Below the pieces are notes generated by a model. The model ran no database searches and was not told where the DNA came from. It saw nothing but the letters and a program-made list of their open reading frames with translations. From assembly GCA_035934385.1 (NCBI GenBank), contig DASYXY010000074.1, positions 15,037 through 79,036 of the forward strand: 64,000 bases of DNA. The letters are read 5' to 3'. The DNA comes from CF-118 sp035934385 (GTDB lineage: Bacteria; Chloroflexota; Dormibacteria; Dormibacterales; Dormibacteraceae). Below, piece by piece: positions 40,716 through 48,489 of this stretch (position 1 is its first letter; every line of letters starts with the position of its first letter). The translations under genes were made by a program, and so were the position numbers.

Positions 40716-42104
40716 ATGGCGATTTCGAAGCAAGCGATCCTGACCTCGGCGGCGGGGACAGCTCTGCGCCAAGCGTTCCGCGGCAGGTTGATCACGCCCG
40801 ACGATGAGGACTTCGCGCGGGCGCGCAAGGTCTGGAACGGACAGATCGACAAGTTGCCCGCCCTCATCGCCACCTGCACTGGCGTTGATGACGTTCTCGC
40901 GGCGCTGCGATTTGCCCGCGTGGAGGGCCTCGTGGTTGCGGTACGCGGCGGCGGCCACAGCTTCGCGGGCTTCTCTACATGCGACAGCGGGATCGTGATC
41001 GACCTCTCAAAAATGACTGCGGTCACCGTCGATCCCGACGCCAGGGTGGCGCGCGCCCAGGGCGGTGTCACGTGGGGCATATACGATGCCGCGACGCACG
41101 CGCATGGGCTCGCATCTCCCGGCGGCCTGATGTCGACCACCGGCATCGCCGGCCTGACGCTGGGCGGGGGCATCGGCTGGCTCAACCGCAAGTACGGCCT
41201 GGCGTGCGACAACCTGCTCGGGGTGGAGATGGTGACCCCCGGCGGTGAGCTTGTGAGGGCCAGCGCCACTGAGAACGCAGAGCTCTTCTGGGCGTTACGT
41301 GGAGGAGGAGGCAACTTCGGGATCGTGACGTCGTTCGAGTACCGCCTCCACCCGGTGAGCACGGTCGTCGGTGGCCTGATGCTGTTTCGCGAGAAGCTGA
41401 CCCCAGACGTTCTGCGTTTGTACCGCGATTACGTCAGCCAGTGCCCGGATGAGCTCGGGACAATGTTGTCCGCAATCACGGCACCGCTCGTCGATTTTGT
41501 GCCCGCAGACATGCGGGGACGCCCCTCAATGGCCTTCGCGGGCTGCCATTGCGGCGACCCGGCCGACGCTGAGCGTGCGCTGAAGCCGCTCCGCGACCTG
41601 GGCCCCGCGGTTGATCTCTTCGAGGTCATTCCGTATCCGGACATGCAAAAGATGTTCGACGAAGACCTGCCTTACGGCATCCGGTGCTACCTGAAGGCGG
41701 GCTACCTGCCGGAGATGTCGGACGGCGCCATCGAGGTGATCGCCGAGCACACCCGGCCGTTCAGTTCGCCGAACAGCACCTTCGACATCCACGACATGGG
41801 CGGCGCTGTCAAGCGCGTGGCCGACGACGTGACGGCGTTCGGAGATCGACGTTCGCCTTTCTGCTTCAACATCGTCGGACTCTGGAACGACGCCGCCGAG
41901 GACGAGGTGCACAAGAGCTTTGTGCGCAGTTTCGCCACCGCGCTCGAGCCGTTCGGTTCAGGCGGGGTTTATGTGAACTTCACCGCCGACCCCGACCGGG
42001 TGCGCGCCGCCTACGACGTCACCAAGTACGCACGCCTGCAGACAGTGAAGCGTCAGTACGACCCTGAAAACCTGTTGCGACTGAACCAGAACATTCAGCC
42101 CTGA
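40716..42104 (+). CDS. BBE/FAD-linked oxidoreductase
   Basis: This 462-residue flavoprotein belongs to the berberine-bridge/6-hydroxynicotine-oxidase-like family. The covalent-flavin His lies in RGGGHSFAGF. The FAD-binding fold shows TTGIAGLTLGGGIGWLNRKYG and NFGIVTSFEYRL, and a C-terminal BBE segment reads YDPENLLRLNQNI. It oxidises sugars, alkaloids or similar compounds; the substrate is unknown. GGAGG lies 8 nt before the ATG at 40716, and the upstream in-frame extension is not supported. Confidence 0.88.
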   Translation: MAISKQAILTSAAGTALRQAFRGRLITPDDEDFARARKVWNGQIDKLPALIATCTGVDDVLAALRFARVEGLVVAVRGGGHSFAGFSTCDSGIVIDLSKMTAVTVDPDARVARAQGGVTWGIYDAATHAHGLASPGGLMSTTGIAGLTLGGGIGWLNRKYGLACDNLLGVEMVTPGGELVRASATENAELFWALRGGGGNFGIVTSFEYRLHPVSTVVGGLMLFREKLTPDVLRLYRDYVSQCPDELGTMLSAITAPLVDFVPADMRGRPSMAFAGCHCGDPADAERALKPLRDLGPAVDLFEVIPYPDMQKMFDEDLPYGIRCYLKAGYLPEMSDGAIEVIAEHTRPFSSPNSTFDIHDMGGAVKRVADDVTAFGDRRSPFCFNIVGLWNDAAEDEVHKSFVRSFATALEPFGSGGVYVNFTADPDRVRAAYDVTKYARLQTVKRQYDPENLLRLNQNIQP

Positions 42105-42829
42105 GCACGGCGGGGGCGACGATGACGCGGGTGCGTATCCAGGTCGTCCCGAGGCACGAGCCGCCTCAGGGCTTGAATGTCGGGGAGCAGGATCCGTCGG
42201 TACTCGAGGCGCACGAGGCCATCCTCGACCAGAGGTGCAAGCGCGCGATTTACCTTCTCGCGCGTGGCCCCGACCATGGACGCCAGCAGCGACTGCGAAA
42301 TCTGCAGCTCGACAACACCGTCGCGCTTCGAGGTCTCATCCCATTGCGCAAGCTGCAGCAACTTCGCGATCACCCTCTCCGATAGTGAGGAGTAAGCCAT
42401 CATCGTGACCTCCGGCCGTGCCGTGCGCGCCTCGGAGGCGATTCCCTCGAGCAGGCGAAGCATCGCGGGGGGATGGGCGATGAGGAAGCTGAACAGTGCG
42501 TCGCGGTGGATGGTCAGGACGGTCGAGTGCTCGAGCGCAGTCACGTTGACCACCCGGTTGCGCTCGCTGGAGAAGATCCCGGGTTCGCCGAACACCTGCC
42601 CCGGGCCCATCAGCTCGTTGACGTACTCGTTGCCGTCGGGGTCCAGCCTGTATTCCTTGAACTGTCCGGCGACAATGATCCAGAGCTCGTCGGCGGGGTC
42701 GCCGACGCGACAGGCGTCCTCACCACGGACCAGGTTGCGCTCCACGGCTAGATGTGCGAGTCCCTCGACCTCAGCTGGGCTCAAGTCCTGGAACAGATAG
42801 GTCTGGAGCAGCGCCTGCACCGCCTCCAC
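42095..42829 (-). CDS. Crp/Fnr-family transcription regulator
   Basis: This 244-residue regulator has a cNMP-binding barrel (residues about 10-125, with DELWIIVAGQF and NELMGPGQVFGEPGIF) and a Crp HTH (LQISQSLLASMVGATREKVNRAL). It may respond to cyclic nucleotides made by one of the cyclases here. I do not see the full set of residues that bind cAMP in Crp, so the ligand is open. The GTG start has TAAGCT 6 nt upstream and no ribosome site. It overlaps the convergent flavoprotein by 10 bp. Confidence 0.85.
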   Translation of the reverse strand: MEAVQALLQTYLFQDLSPAEVEGLAHLAVERNLVRGEDACRVGDPADELWIIVAGQFKEYRLDPDGNEYVNELMGPGQVFGEPGIFSSERNRVVNVTALEHSTVLTIHRDALFSFLIAHPPAMLRLLEGIASEARTARPEVTMMAYSSLSERVIAKLLQLAQWDETSKRDGVVELQISQSLLASMVGATREKVNRALAPLVEDGLVRLEYRRILLPDIQALRRLVPRDDLDTHPRHRRPRRAQG

Positions 42830-42835
42830 GTTGCC

Positions 42836-42841
42836 AGCTTA
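42836..42841 (-). promoter_or_regulatory. -10 hexamer TAAGCT for leaderless Crp-family gene
   Basis: TAAGCT, 6 nt, then the GTG at 42829 on the reverse strand. Confidence 0.5.
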
Positions 42842-42880
42842 TGGTGCGGATTCCCGGCTGGCGCAGTAAGCGGGCCGTAT

Positions 42881-44059
42881 CTAGGCCTGTGCCGCTAGCC
42901 GGTTGAACTCGGTCACGCCCCCGTTGAACAGGAAATCCGAGACCTGTGTCATTGCGATGGCAATCAACCCGCGGTCCGGGTCGTTGAACCATGTCGTGCC
43001 GTAGCCGCCGCTCCAACCGTAGCGGCCGGGCGCGGACACGTCGTCCGGGGTGACCGATACGCCGACACAGAATCCCCAGCCCTGGCCGTCGAGCAGGATG
43101 CCGCCGCCCGCGATCTGCTCGGGCGTGAGGTGGTTGGAGGTCATCGCCTCGACCAACCTCTCGGATAGCAGCCGCCGGCCCTGGTGCACGCCCCCATGGA
43201 GCAGCAGCCTGGCGAACGCCAGGTAATCGTCCACCGTCGACAACAGGCCACCCGCGCCCGATGGGAATGGCGGCGGCGTGGTCCACACGTCTGGACCAGT
43301 GATCGTCATCTCCGTGAGTTTCCCGGTCGAGAAGTCGGTCATGTATTCCACGGGCAGCCGCTCGACCTTTTCGACGGGCATCACGAACCCGGTGTCGTGC
43401 ATGCCCAGTGGCTCAAAAAGGCGCTCACGGAGAAAGTTCCCCAGCGGTTGGCCCGCGGCGCGCGCCACCAGAACACCAAGCACGAGCGAGCCGGTGTTGT
43501 ACTGCCACCGCTCACCCGGCTGGTACATCAGCGGGAGCGTGGCGAAGCGCCCGATCCATTCGTCGGGATCGTGGGGCGTGCGCGGGTCTGGCTGCGCCAT
43601 GGCTAGCTGGAGCTCCTCGGCACGCCGGATGATCGGATACGGCGGATTGAACGTCGTGGGCTCGACGATGATGAAGCCGTAGCCCGGCCGGAATGTCAGC
43701 AGGTCATACACAGTTACCGGGCGGCCGGCTGGGACCATCTGATCAAGCGGGCCGTCAACACGCTTCAGCACACGGCGGTCGGCCAATTCGGGGAGCAGCC
43801 TGGACACTGGCTCGTCGAGCGCCAGCCGGCCGTCATCAACGAGCAGCATCGTCGCGGCGCCCAGGATCGGCTTGGTCATCGATGTAATGCGGAAGATCGA
43901 GTCCCGCCGCATCGGCTGGTCGTCGCCGAAAGCCATGGTGCCGATCTCATCGACGTAGATGTCGTCGCCCTTGGCGACCAACGTCACGATGCCGGGCAGG
44001 CCGCCGTTATCGACACGCGCCAGCATCGCCTTGTGAAGCCGGTCGATGCCCGCCTTCAT
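42881..44059 (-). CDS. Serine hydrolase of the beta-lactamase fold (EstB-like)
   Basis: This 392-residue protein has the class C/penicillin-binding fold: Ser60-x-x-Lys63 in RITSMTKPI, a Tyr-x-Asn motif in QYNTGSLV, and a WSGGYGTTWF segment in place of the usual K-T/S-G. It resembles EstB-type esterases and D-aminopeptidase-like enzymes, so hydrolysis of small esters or amides is more likely than beta-lactam resistance. Its ATG overlaps the upstream RibD-like gene (ATGA), so the two are coupled. Confidence 0.82.
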   Translation of the reverse strand: MKAGIDRLHKAMLARVDNGGLPGIVTLVAKGDDIYVDEIGTMAFGDDQPMRRDSIFRITSMTKPILGAATMLLVDDGRLALDEPVSRLLPELADRRVLKRVDGPLDQMVPAGRPVTVYDLLTFRPGYGFIIVEPTTFNPPYPIIRRAEELQLAMAQPDPRTPHDPDEWIGRFATLPLMYQPGERWQYNTGSLVLGVLVARAAGQPLGNFLRERLFEPLGMHDTGFVMPVEKVERLPVEYMTDFSTGKLTEMTITGPDVWTTPPPFPSGAGGLLSTVDDYLAFARLLLHGGVHQGRRLLSERLVEAMTSNHLTPEQIAGGGILLDGQGWGFCVGVSVTPDDVSAPGRYGWSGGYGTTWFNDPDRGLIAIAMTQVSDFLFNGGVTEFNRLAAQA

Positions 44060-44682
44060 GTGTTCGGGTCGACCGCGGACGATGCGTACTTCGGGCGCCC
44101 AGCGGTCCGATACGTCTGGATGGTTACGCCCCGGGAGGTGGTCCGCGAGCTGAGCAGATCTAGCGCCATGTCCGGACCAGAATCGGGGAACAGCCGTGTG
44201 CCTTGACCGAGGATGACCGGATAGATCAGGAGGTCGAACTGGTCCACCAGGCCGTGGGCGAGCAGCCACCGCACGAGGACACCACTGCCAGGCACGACCA
44301 TCTCGCCGTCTTGCCGCAACTTGAGATCCCGAATGGCGCCGGCGATGTCGCCGCTGAGGATACTTGTGCCCGACCACAGCGGATTGGTGAGAGTGGTCGA
44401 CACCACGTACTTCGGCCGGCTGTTCAGAGCCGCGCCGACCGGGCTCGCCATCATTTCGGGTACCGCTCCCCAGGACCGGGCGAAGATCTCGTAGGTCTGG
44501 CGGCCGAACAGAAACGCTGTCGCGCGACCGTAGACATCATTGACATGGTCCATGTCCTCGGTACCGGTAAGTGCGATGACCCATCCGCCGCGGACGAAGC
44601 CGCCGCGGCGATCCTCGTCATCTCGACCCAACCCCTGCATCACGCCATCCACCGATACGTTCGTCGTAACCGTCAATTTCAT
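44056..44682 (-). CDS. RibD/dihydrofolate reductase-fold protein
   Basis: This 208-residue protein belongs to the RibD C-terminal reductase family: MKLTVTTNVSVDGVMQG, AFLFGRQTYEIFARSW, VVSTTL and a final half with MVVPGSGVLVRWLL and DLLIYPVILGQGTRLFP. It probably reduces a small compound with NADPH; it is not a dihydrofolate reductase by motifs. The gene is divergent from an ArsR gene across an operator palindrome and coupled to the beta-lactamase-fold gene. Confidence 0.85.
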   Translation of the reverse strand: MKLTVTTNVSVDGVMQGLGRDDEDRRGGFVRGGWVIALTGTEDMDHVNDVYGRATAFLFGRQTYEIFARSWGAVPEMMASPVGAALNSRPKYVVSTTLTNPLWSGTSILSGDIAGAIRDLKLRQDGEMVVPGSGVLVRWLLAHGLVDQFDLLIYPVILGQGTRLFPDSGPDMALDLLSSRTTSRGVTIQTYRTAGRPKYASSAVDPNT

Positions 44683-44693
44683 TCCGGTGTAAT

Positions 44694-44715
44694 CTTACAA
44701 CCGAATGGTTGTAAG
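44694..44715. promoter_or_regulatory. ArsR operator over the arsR-like start codon (9-4-9 perfect)
   Basis: CTTACAACC (44694-44702), GAAT, and GGTTGTAAG (44707-44715) make a perfect palindrome. The ATG of the ArsR-type gene (44705-44707) lies in its centre. -10-like hexamers TAATCT (forward) and TAAGAT (reverse) overlap its ends, each 9 nt before the divergent ATGs. Confidence 0.75.
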
Positions 44716-45061
44716 ACGGACCGCCGCCCAGGAGACACGCGCCGACCGCGTCTTTCGGGCGCTGGCGGACCGCACCCGGCGCGACGTCATCCGCCGGGCG
44801 ATGAACGGCACCTTGTCGGTCTCCGAACTGGCCCGCACGTACCCGATGAGCACGACGGCGGTTCAAAAGCACGTGGCAGTGCTCGAGAAGGCTGGACTCG
44901 TCCGCCTGAAGCGCCACGGCCGTGAGCTGCTCGTCCAGACCGAGATCGATGCTGTTGCCAAGGCGCAGGCGTTGCTTGTGGAGTTCGAGCGGCTGTGGCG
45001 TGGTCGACTGGAGCGGATCGGCGACGTTCTCGCGGAAACAGGAGAGGGAGTCAGACCGTGA
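44705..45061 (+). CDS. ArsR/SmtB-family repressor, SdpR-like
   Basis: This 118-residue HTH protein has VFRALADRTRRDVIRRAM, LSVSELARTYPMSTTAVQKHVAVL and LKRHGRELLV. It has no Cys sites for metals, so it is not an arsenic sensor but resembles the ArsR-type proteins paired with AHSA1 genes. Its start codon is in the centre of its presumed operator. The stop overlaps the GTG of the next gene (GTGA). Confidence 0.85.
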   Translation: MVVRRTAAQETRADRVFRALADRTRRDVIRRAMNGTLSVSELARTYPMSTTAVQKHVAVLEKAGLVRLKRHGRELLVQTEIDAVAKAQALLVEFERLWRGRLERIGDVLAETGEGVRP

Positions 45062-45543
45062 CAGTGACTTCTGTACACCGCGACCCGGTTGCGCGAACGC
45101 TGACGATCGTGGCGACGTTCGATCGACCAGCTGCGCTGGTCTGGCAAGTTTGGGCCGACCCGCGGCAGCTGGAACGATGGTGGGGACCGCCGACCTACCC
45201 CGCGACGTTCGTCGACCACGATCTGACGGCCGGCGGTCGGGTCACCTACTACATGACCGGACCAGGCGGCGAGAAGCTCCACGCGTGGTGGCGCATCGTG
45301 TCGGTCGACCCACCGAGCTCGCTCAGGTTCGAGGAAGGGAGCGCCGACGACAGCACGCCGACCGACGACGCGCCGACCACGTTCATCGAGGTTCGAATCA
45401 TCGAGACGCCCGAGGAAACCACGATGACCATCACTTGCCTGTTTGCTCCGGTTGCCGACGGGGAACAGGTGCCAGGGCCGGACACGGAGAAGGGTATGCG
45501 GCTGGCGGTCGGACAGATTGATGCCGTGCTGGGCCACCGTTAG
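45058..45543 (+). CDS. SRPBCC/AHSA1-family protein
   Basis: This 161-residue protein has the helix-grip fold of the AHSA1 family: RDPVARTLTIVATFDRPAAL, WADPRQLERWWGPPTY, and HAWWRIVSVDPPSSLRFEEG. Pairing with an ArsR gene by GTGA overlap is typical. The family binds hydrophobic molecules or activates chaperones; the ligand is unknown. Confidence 0.85.
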   Translation: MTVTSVHRDPVARTLTIVATFDRPAALVWQVWADPRQLERWWGPPTYPATFVDHDLTAGGRVTYYMTGPGGEKLHAWWRIVSVDPPSSLRFEEGSADDSTPTDDAPTTFIEVRIIETPEETTMTITCLFAPVADGEQVPGPDTEKGMRLAVGQIDAVLGHR

Positions 45544-45554
45544 CAGGTCCTGAT

Positions 45555-45905
45555 CTACATCGCCGTCATGAGCTGAAAGTAGTTGTCGTCGGGATCCGCA
45601 AACGTCGCTATCCAGGTCGGTGGATCGCCAAGACTGTAGGGCTCGCGCACAACCTTCCCGCCGGCGGCCTCGAGCTTTGCGAAGTCACCCTTGACGTCGG
45701 AGGATTCGATATTCCAGATGATGCGGCCGGGCTGCGCGTTCGGACCTTTGACCTGGTCGTGAGGGCCGACCGCGACAAACCCGTCTCCGATCTTCCAACC
45801 GCTGTAGGTGCCGTCAGACATTGCGGGCTCGCCGAATAGCTTCGTGTAGTACTCGGCAAGACGCCCGGGGTTTTCCGATCCGATCAAGATGCTGTTGAAG
45901 TTCAT
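45555..45905 (-). CDS. VOC-family protein
   Basis: This 116-residue protein has the VOC fold: MNFNSILIGSENPGRLAEYY, GEPAMSDGTYSGW, GRIIWNIES and WIATFADPDDNYFQL. AGGAGG precedes the ATG. Such small VOC proteins have no known substrate. A 48-bp repeat lies about 45 bp upstream of its start. Confidence 0.85.
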   Translation of the reverse strand: MNFNSILIGSENPGRLAEYYTKLFGEPAMSDGTYSGWKIGDGFVAVGPHDQVKGPNAQPGRIIWNIESSDVKGDFAKLEAAGGKVVREPYSLGDPPTWIATFADPDDNYFQLMTAM

Positions 45906-45948
45906 CGCAACCTCCTGTTTGGTTCCGAGCTGCCTAGCACAGTTCCGG

Positions 45949-45996
45949 CTTCATCCCACGATTAAGACTCCATTTCCTTGTGAATCTAATCGCCGG
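45949..45996 (-). repeat. Dispersed repeat, copy B (48 bp)
   Basis: It is the second copy of the element at 30941-30988, with 6 differences. It sits between a methyltransferase stop (46005) and the VOC start (45905), on the upstream side of the VOC gene. Confidence 0.65.
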
Positions 45997-46004
45997 GAAA
46001 TCGA

Positions 46005-46592
46005 TCACACGCGTTCGATCGTTGCCAGCCAGGCCTGGGCGCCGTTTTCGTCGATCGTGATGGCAAACACCGCGGGTTCTATCGAACTGATAGACCAACC
46101 GTCCACGAAGGCCGCGCGCAGCTCGGTCTGCGACACCCGGCGCGGGCCCCAGTCCCCGGGCTGGCGGTCGCTGAAACACATCATGTAGTACATCCCCCCG
46201 TGCCGAAGGGCCGACTTCAGGCTGTTGACATAAACCGGGCGCTCCTCGTCGTCGAACACATGGAACACGCCACTGTCGATGATGACGTCGAACTGCCGCT
46301 TCAAGCGGTCGAGGTGCAGCACATCCCCCACCTCGAAGATCGCGCTGATGCCCCGCTGCTGCGCCTTGGCCCGGGCGCGCTCGATGGCTAGCTCCGCCAG
46401 ATCCACTCCCATTGCCCCCGCACCGTGGGTCGCCGCAAGCATCGCGTGCTCGCCGGTTCCGCAGCCGACGTCCAGCACGAGTCCGTGGAACTTGCCAGCC
46501 TCGGCCAGCCTCACGAAGTCGGGCTGCGGCCGGCCGATGTCCCACGGCGGCGATCCCTCATAGACGCTGTTCCACGAGGGCTGTTGAGCCAT
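46005..46592 (-). CDS. Class I SAM-dependent methyltransferase
   Basis: This 195-residue methyltransferase has SAM motifs LVLDVGCGTGEHAMLAA and MGVDLAELAIERAR, an acidic D in EVGDVLHL, and DVIIDSGVFHVF. The N-terminal WNSVYEGSPPWDIGRPQP phrase occurs in thiopurine/tellurite-like methyltransferases, so a small xenobiotic may be the substrate. The ATG at 46592 has TACGCT 6 nt upstream and no ribosome site. Confidence 0.85.
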   Translation of the reverse strand: MAQQPSWNSVYEGSPPWDIGRPQPDFVRLAEAGKFHGLVLDVGCGTGEHAMLAATHGAGAMGVDLAELAIERARAKAQQRGISAIFEVGDVLHLDRLKRQFDVIIDSGVFHVFDDEERPVYVNSLKSALRHGGMYYMMCFSDRQPGDWGPRRVSQTELRAAFVDGWSISSIEPAVFAITIDENGAQAWLATIERV

Positions 46593-46598
46593 AGCCCT

Positions 46599-46604
46599 AG
46601 CGTA
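46599..46604 (-). promoter_or_regulatory. -10 hexamer TACGCT for leaderless methyltransferase
   Basis: TACGCT, 6 nt, then ATG at 46592 on the reverse strand. Confidence 0.5.
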
Positions 46605-46626
46605 CTGGTGGAGGGCCCGTGAATCA

Positions 46627-47181
46627 GTGCAGCAGTACGCTTCGACGCTGATGGATCCGAGCACCGCGGCCGCGTGGCGCGACCTCTACATCGGGATGGT
46701 CGGTGCGGGCGCATCGCTGACCGGCCTGACTTTTGTTGCGATTGCGCTTGACCCGCATCAGATCGCGCGCACACCACTGCTCCGTTTGCGGGCTGCTAGC
46801 GCGCTGTGGTGCTTTGTGAGTGTGATGTTCATCGGGCTGGCGGTCCTGACGCCCAGGCCCTTCACCTCGGTGGTATCAGTGGCCGTAGGTGTGGGTGGCC
46901 TATCGGGAGCCGTTCTCCTTTCCATGCGAACGATCCGTCAGCGCATTTTCCGGCAGCCGCACCCAGGCGCCACCGTGTTCCGCGCCGTGGGGAACATCTC
47001 CGGGTTCGTTCTTGCCGGTGTTGGCGGCTTTTCGCTGATCGACGTGGAACAGGGTTGGGTGTTTGCCACGCTGGCGCTGGCGTGCGTGATCATGCTGTCG
47101 AGCGGCGTCTTCGCGAGCTGGCTGCTGGTCCTTCAGATCGGCGTGCCCCGCGACCCAAACGGAACCCGTGTTCGATCATAA
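46627..47181 (+). CDS. Five-helix membrane protein
   Basis: This 184-residue protein has about five hydrophobic helices (LYIGMVGAGASLTGLTFVAI, ALWCFVSVMFIGLAVL, VVSVAVGVGGLSGAVLL, NISGFVLAGVGGF, TLALACVIMLSSG). No family was recognised. The ATG at 46651 is also a plausible start. It is followed 6 bp later by a reductase gene. Confidence 0.65.
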   Translation: MQQYASTLMDPSTAAAWRDLYIGMVGAGASLTGLTFVAIALDPHQIARTPLLRLRAASALWCFVSVMFIGLAVLTPRPFTSVVSVAVGVGGLSGAVLLSMRTIRQRIFRQPHPGATVFRAVGNISGFVLAGVGGFSLIDVEQGWVFATLALACVIMLSSGVFASWLLVLQIGVPRDPNGTRVRS

Positions 47182-47187
47182 GTGGCG

Positions 47188-47835
47188 ATGAGCAAAGTCA
47201 AATCCGACCAGACCGTATCCGTCGACGGCTTCAGCGCCGGTCCCAACCAGTCGCTTGAGAATCCGATCGGCGTCGGCGGCATGCACCTCCACGACTGGAT
47301 GTTCGTGACGGCCGCCTGGGCGAGGATGCAGACTCTGCCGGCGGTTCCCGAGACTCCCGATTCCGCGGTCGTCGATGAGCTCGCCAACGACCCGAACGTC
47401 GGTGCCTACATCATGGGCCGCAACATGTTCGCCGCCGGCCGAGGCGAGTGGGATGAGACGTGGAAAGGCTGGTGGGGTCCAGACCCGCCGTACCACACGC
47501 CGGTCTTCGTGCTCACCCACTACGCGCGCGAGCCCGTGCCGATGGATGGCGGAACGACTTTCTACTTCGTGACCGACGGCGTCGAGTCTGCCGTCCGCCA
47601 GGCCCGAAAAGCGGCAGGTGACAAGGACGTGAAGGTCGCGGGCGGAGCGAACACGATCCAGCAGGTCATCCGCGCGGGACTCCTCGATGAGCTGTACCTA
47701 CACATCGCGCCGATGGTGCTTGGGCGGGGCGAGCGCCTGCTGGAGAACATCGGCAACCCAAGGCTGGCTCCGATCGACGTCGTTGCCTCGCCCTCTGTAA
47801 CGCATATCAGGTATCGAATCGAGTATCCGACTTAG
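47188..47835 (+). CDS. RibD/dihydrofolate reductase-fold protein
   Basis: This 215-residue protein has QTVSVDGFSAGPNQSLENP, GAYIMGRNMFAAGRGEW, PVFVLTHYAREP, GGANTIQQVIRAGLLDEL and LHIAPMVLGRGERLL, which is the RibD C-terminal pattern. It is distinct from the gene at 44056-44682. The ATG at 47188 and GTG at 47182 are both possible. No substrate can be named. Confidence 0.85.
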   Translation: MSKVKSDQTVSVDGFSAGPNQSLENPIGVGGMHLHDWMFVTAAWARMQTLPAVPETPDSAVVDELANDPNVGAYIMGRNMFAAGRGEWDETWKGWWGPDPPYHTPVFVLTHYAREPVPMDGGTTFYFVTDGVESAVRQARKAAGDKDVKVAGGANTIQQVIRAGLLDELYLHIAPMVLGRGERLLENIGNPRLAPIDVVASPSVTHIRYRIEYPT

Positions 47836-47858
47836 GCAGAGCCTTCTAGACTTCCCGC

Positions 47859-47882
47859 GGGCATTCACGTGGGCATTCACGT
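47859..47882 (+). repeat. Two tandem copies of GGGCATTCACGT
   Basis: The 12-mer is perfectly repeated at 47859-47870 and 47871-47882 between the reductase stop and the convergent membrane gene. It has no obvious role. Confidence 0.7.
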
Positions 47883-47949
47883 GGCGTCTTCGGTACCGCG
47901 TAGCGAAGCACGGTTGTCTCGCCAGGCTTTACGGGATCAACCTGGCCCG

Positions 47950-48489
47950 CTACCTCTTGCGCCACGCCCGGCGAACGAGGACGGACGAGAGCCCCAGCCC
48001 GACGAGGCCAAAGAGACCGAAGAACAGCCCTCCGCCCAGAGATGACGCAGGAGCCAGATCGTCGGGGCTGAAAAACGTGTACTTGCCCGCGACCTCGGTG
48101 ATCTGACCGTCCCAGAGAGTGACGTCCACCGGAGCGTCCACAACCAGGTCTACAGCGGAAGGCTCTTCGCCTGCAGGGAAGCTTGCGCTGAATGTACGTC
48201 CCGATAGTGAGTCAAACCCCACGGTGATTTCGAGACGTTCGTTCCGGGCCTTCGACAGCAGCCTGGCCTGGCCGTGGTACTTGCACGCTTCCGAGTTAAG
48301 GGCCGCTGCAGGTGATGCACACGCGGAAGCCGCGGCATAGGCGGACTGAGTGCCGCGGTCGCGAAACGAATCGATCACCAGCACGAACCCAACGACGAAT
48401 CCGATCCCAAACACCGTCACGGCGAAGAGCGCTTGCAGCTTTCCGGTTCGGTACGCATCGCTGACTAGCCCCGTGAGGGCAGGCGTCAC
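47950..48489 (-). CDS. Two-helix membrane protein coupled to RHS gene
   Basis: This 179-residue protein has a helix near each end (LFAVTVFGIGFVVGFVLVI, then LGGGLFFGLFGLVGLGLSSVL) with a 100-residue extracytoplasmic part between and a basic C-terminus. The GTG start overlaps the RHS gene stop (GTGA), so it is coupled to it. No family is recognised. It could be an immunity or anchor partner of the RHS protein, as small genes directly downstream of RHS toxins often are. Confidence 0.6.
   Translation of the reverse strand: MTPALTGLVSDAYRTGKLQALFAVTVFGIGFVVGFVLVIDSFRDRGTQSAYAAASACASPAAALNSEACKYHGQARLLSKARNERLEITVGFDSLSGRTFSASFPAGEEPSAVDLVVDAPVDVTLWDGQITEVAGKYTFFSPDDLAPASSLGGGLFFGLFGLVGLGLSSVLVRRAWRKR

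Noticed and set aside
42881..44377. Longer form of the beta-lactamase-fold protein starting at 44377
   Set aside because: The extension overlaps the RibD-like gene and ATG 44059 has the ATGA overlap seen elsewhere.
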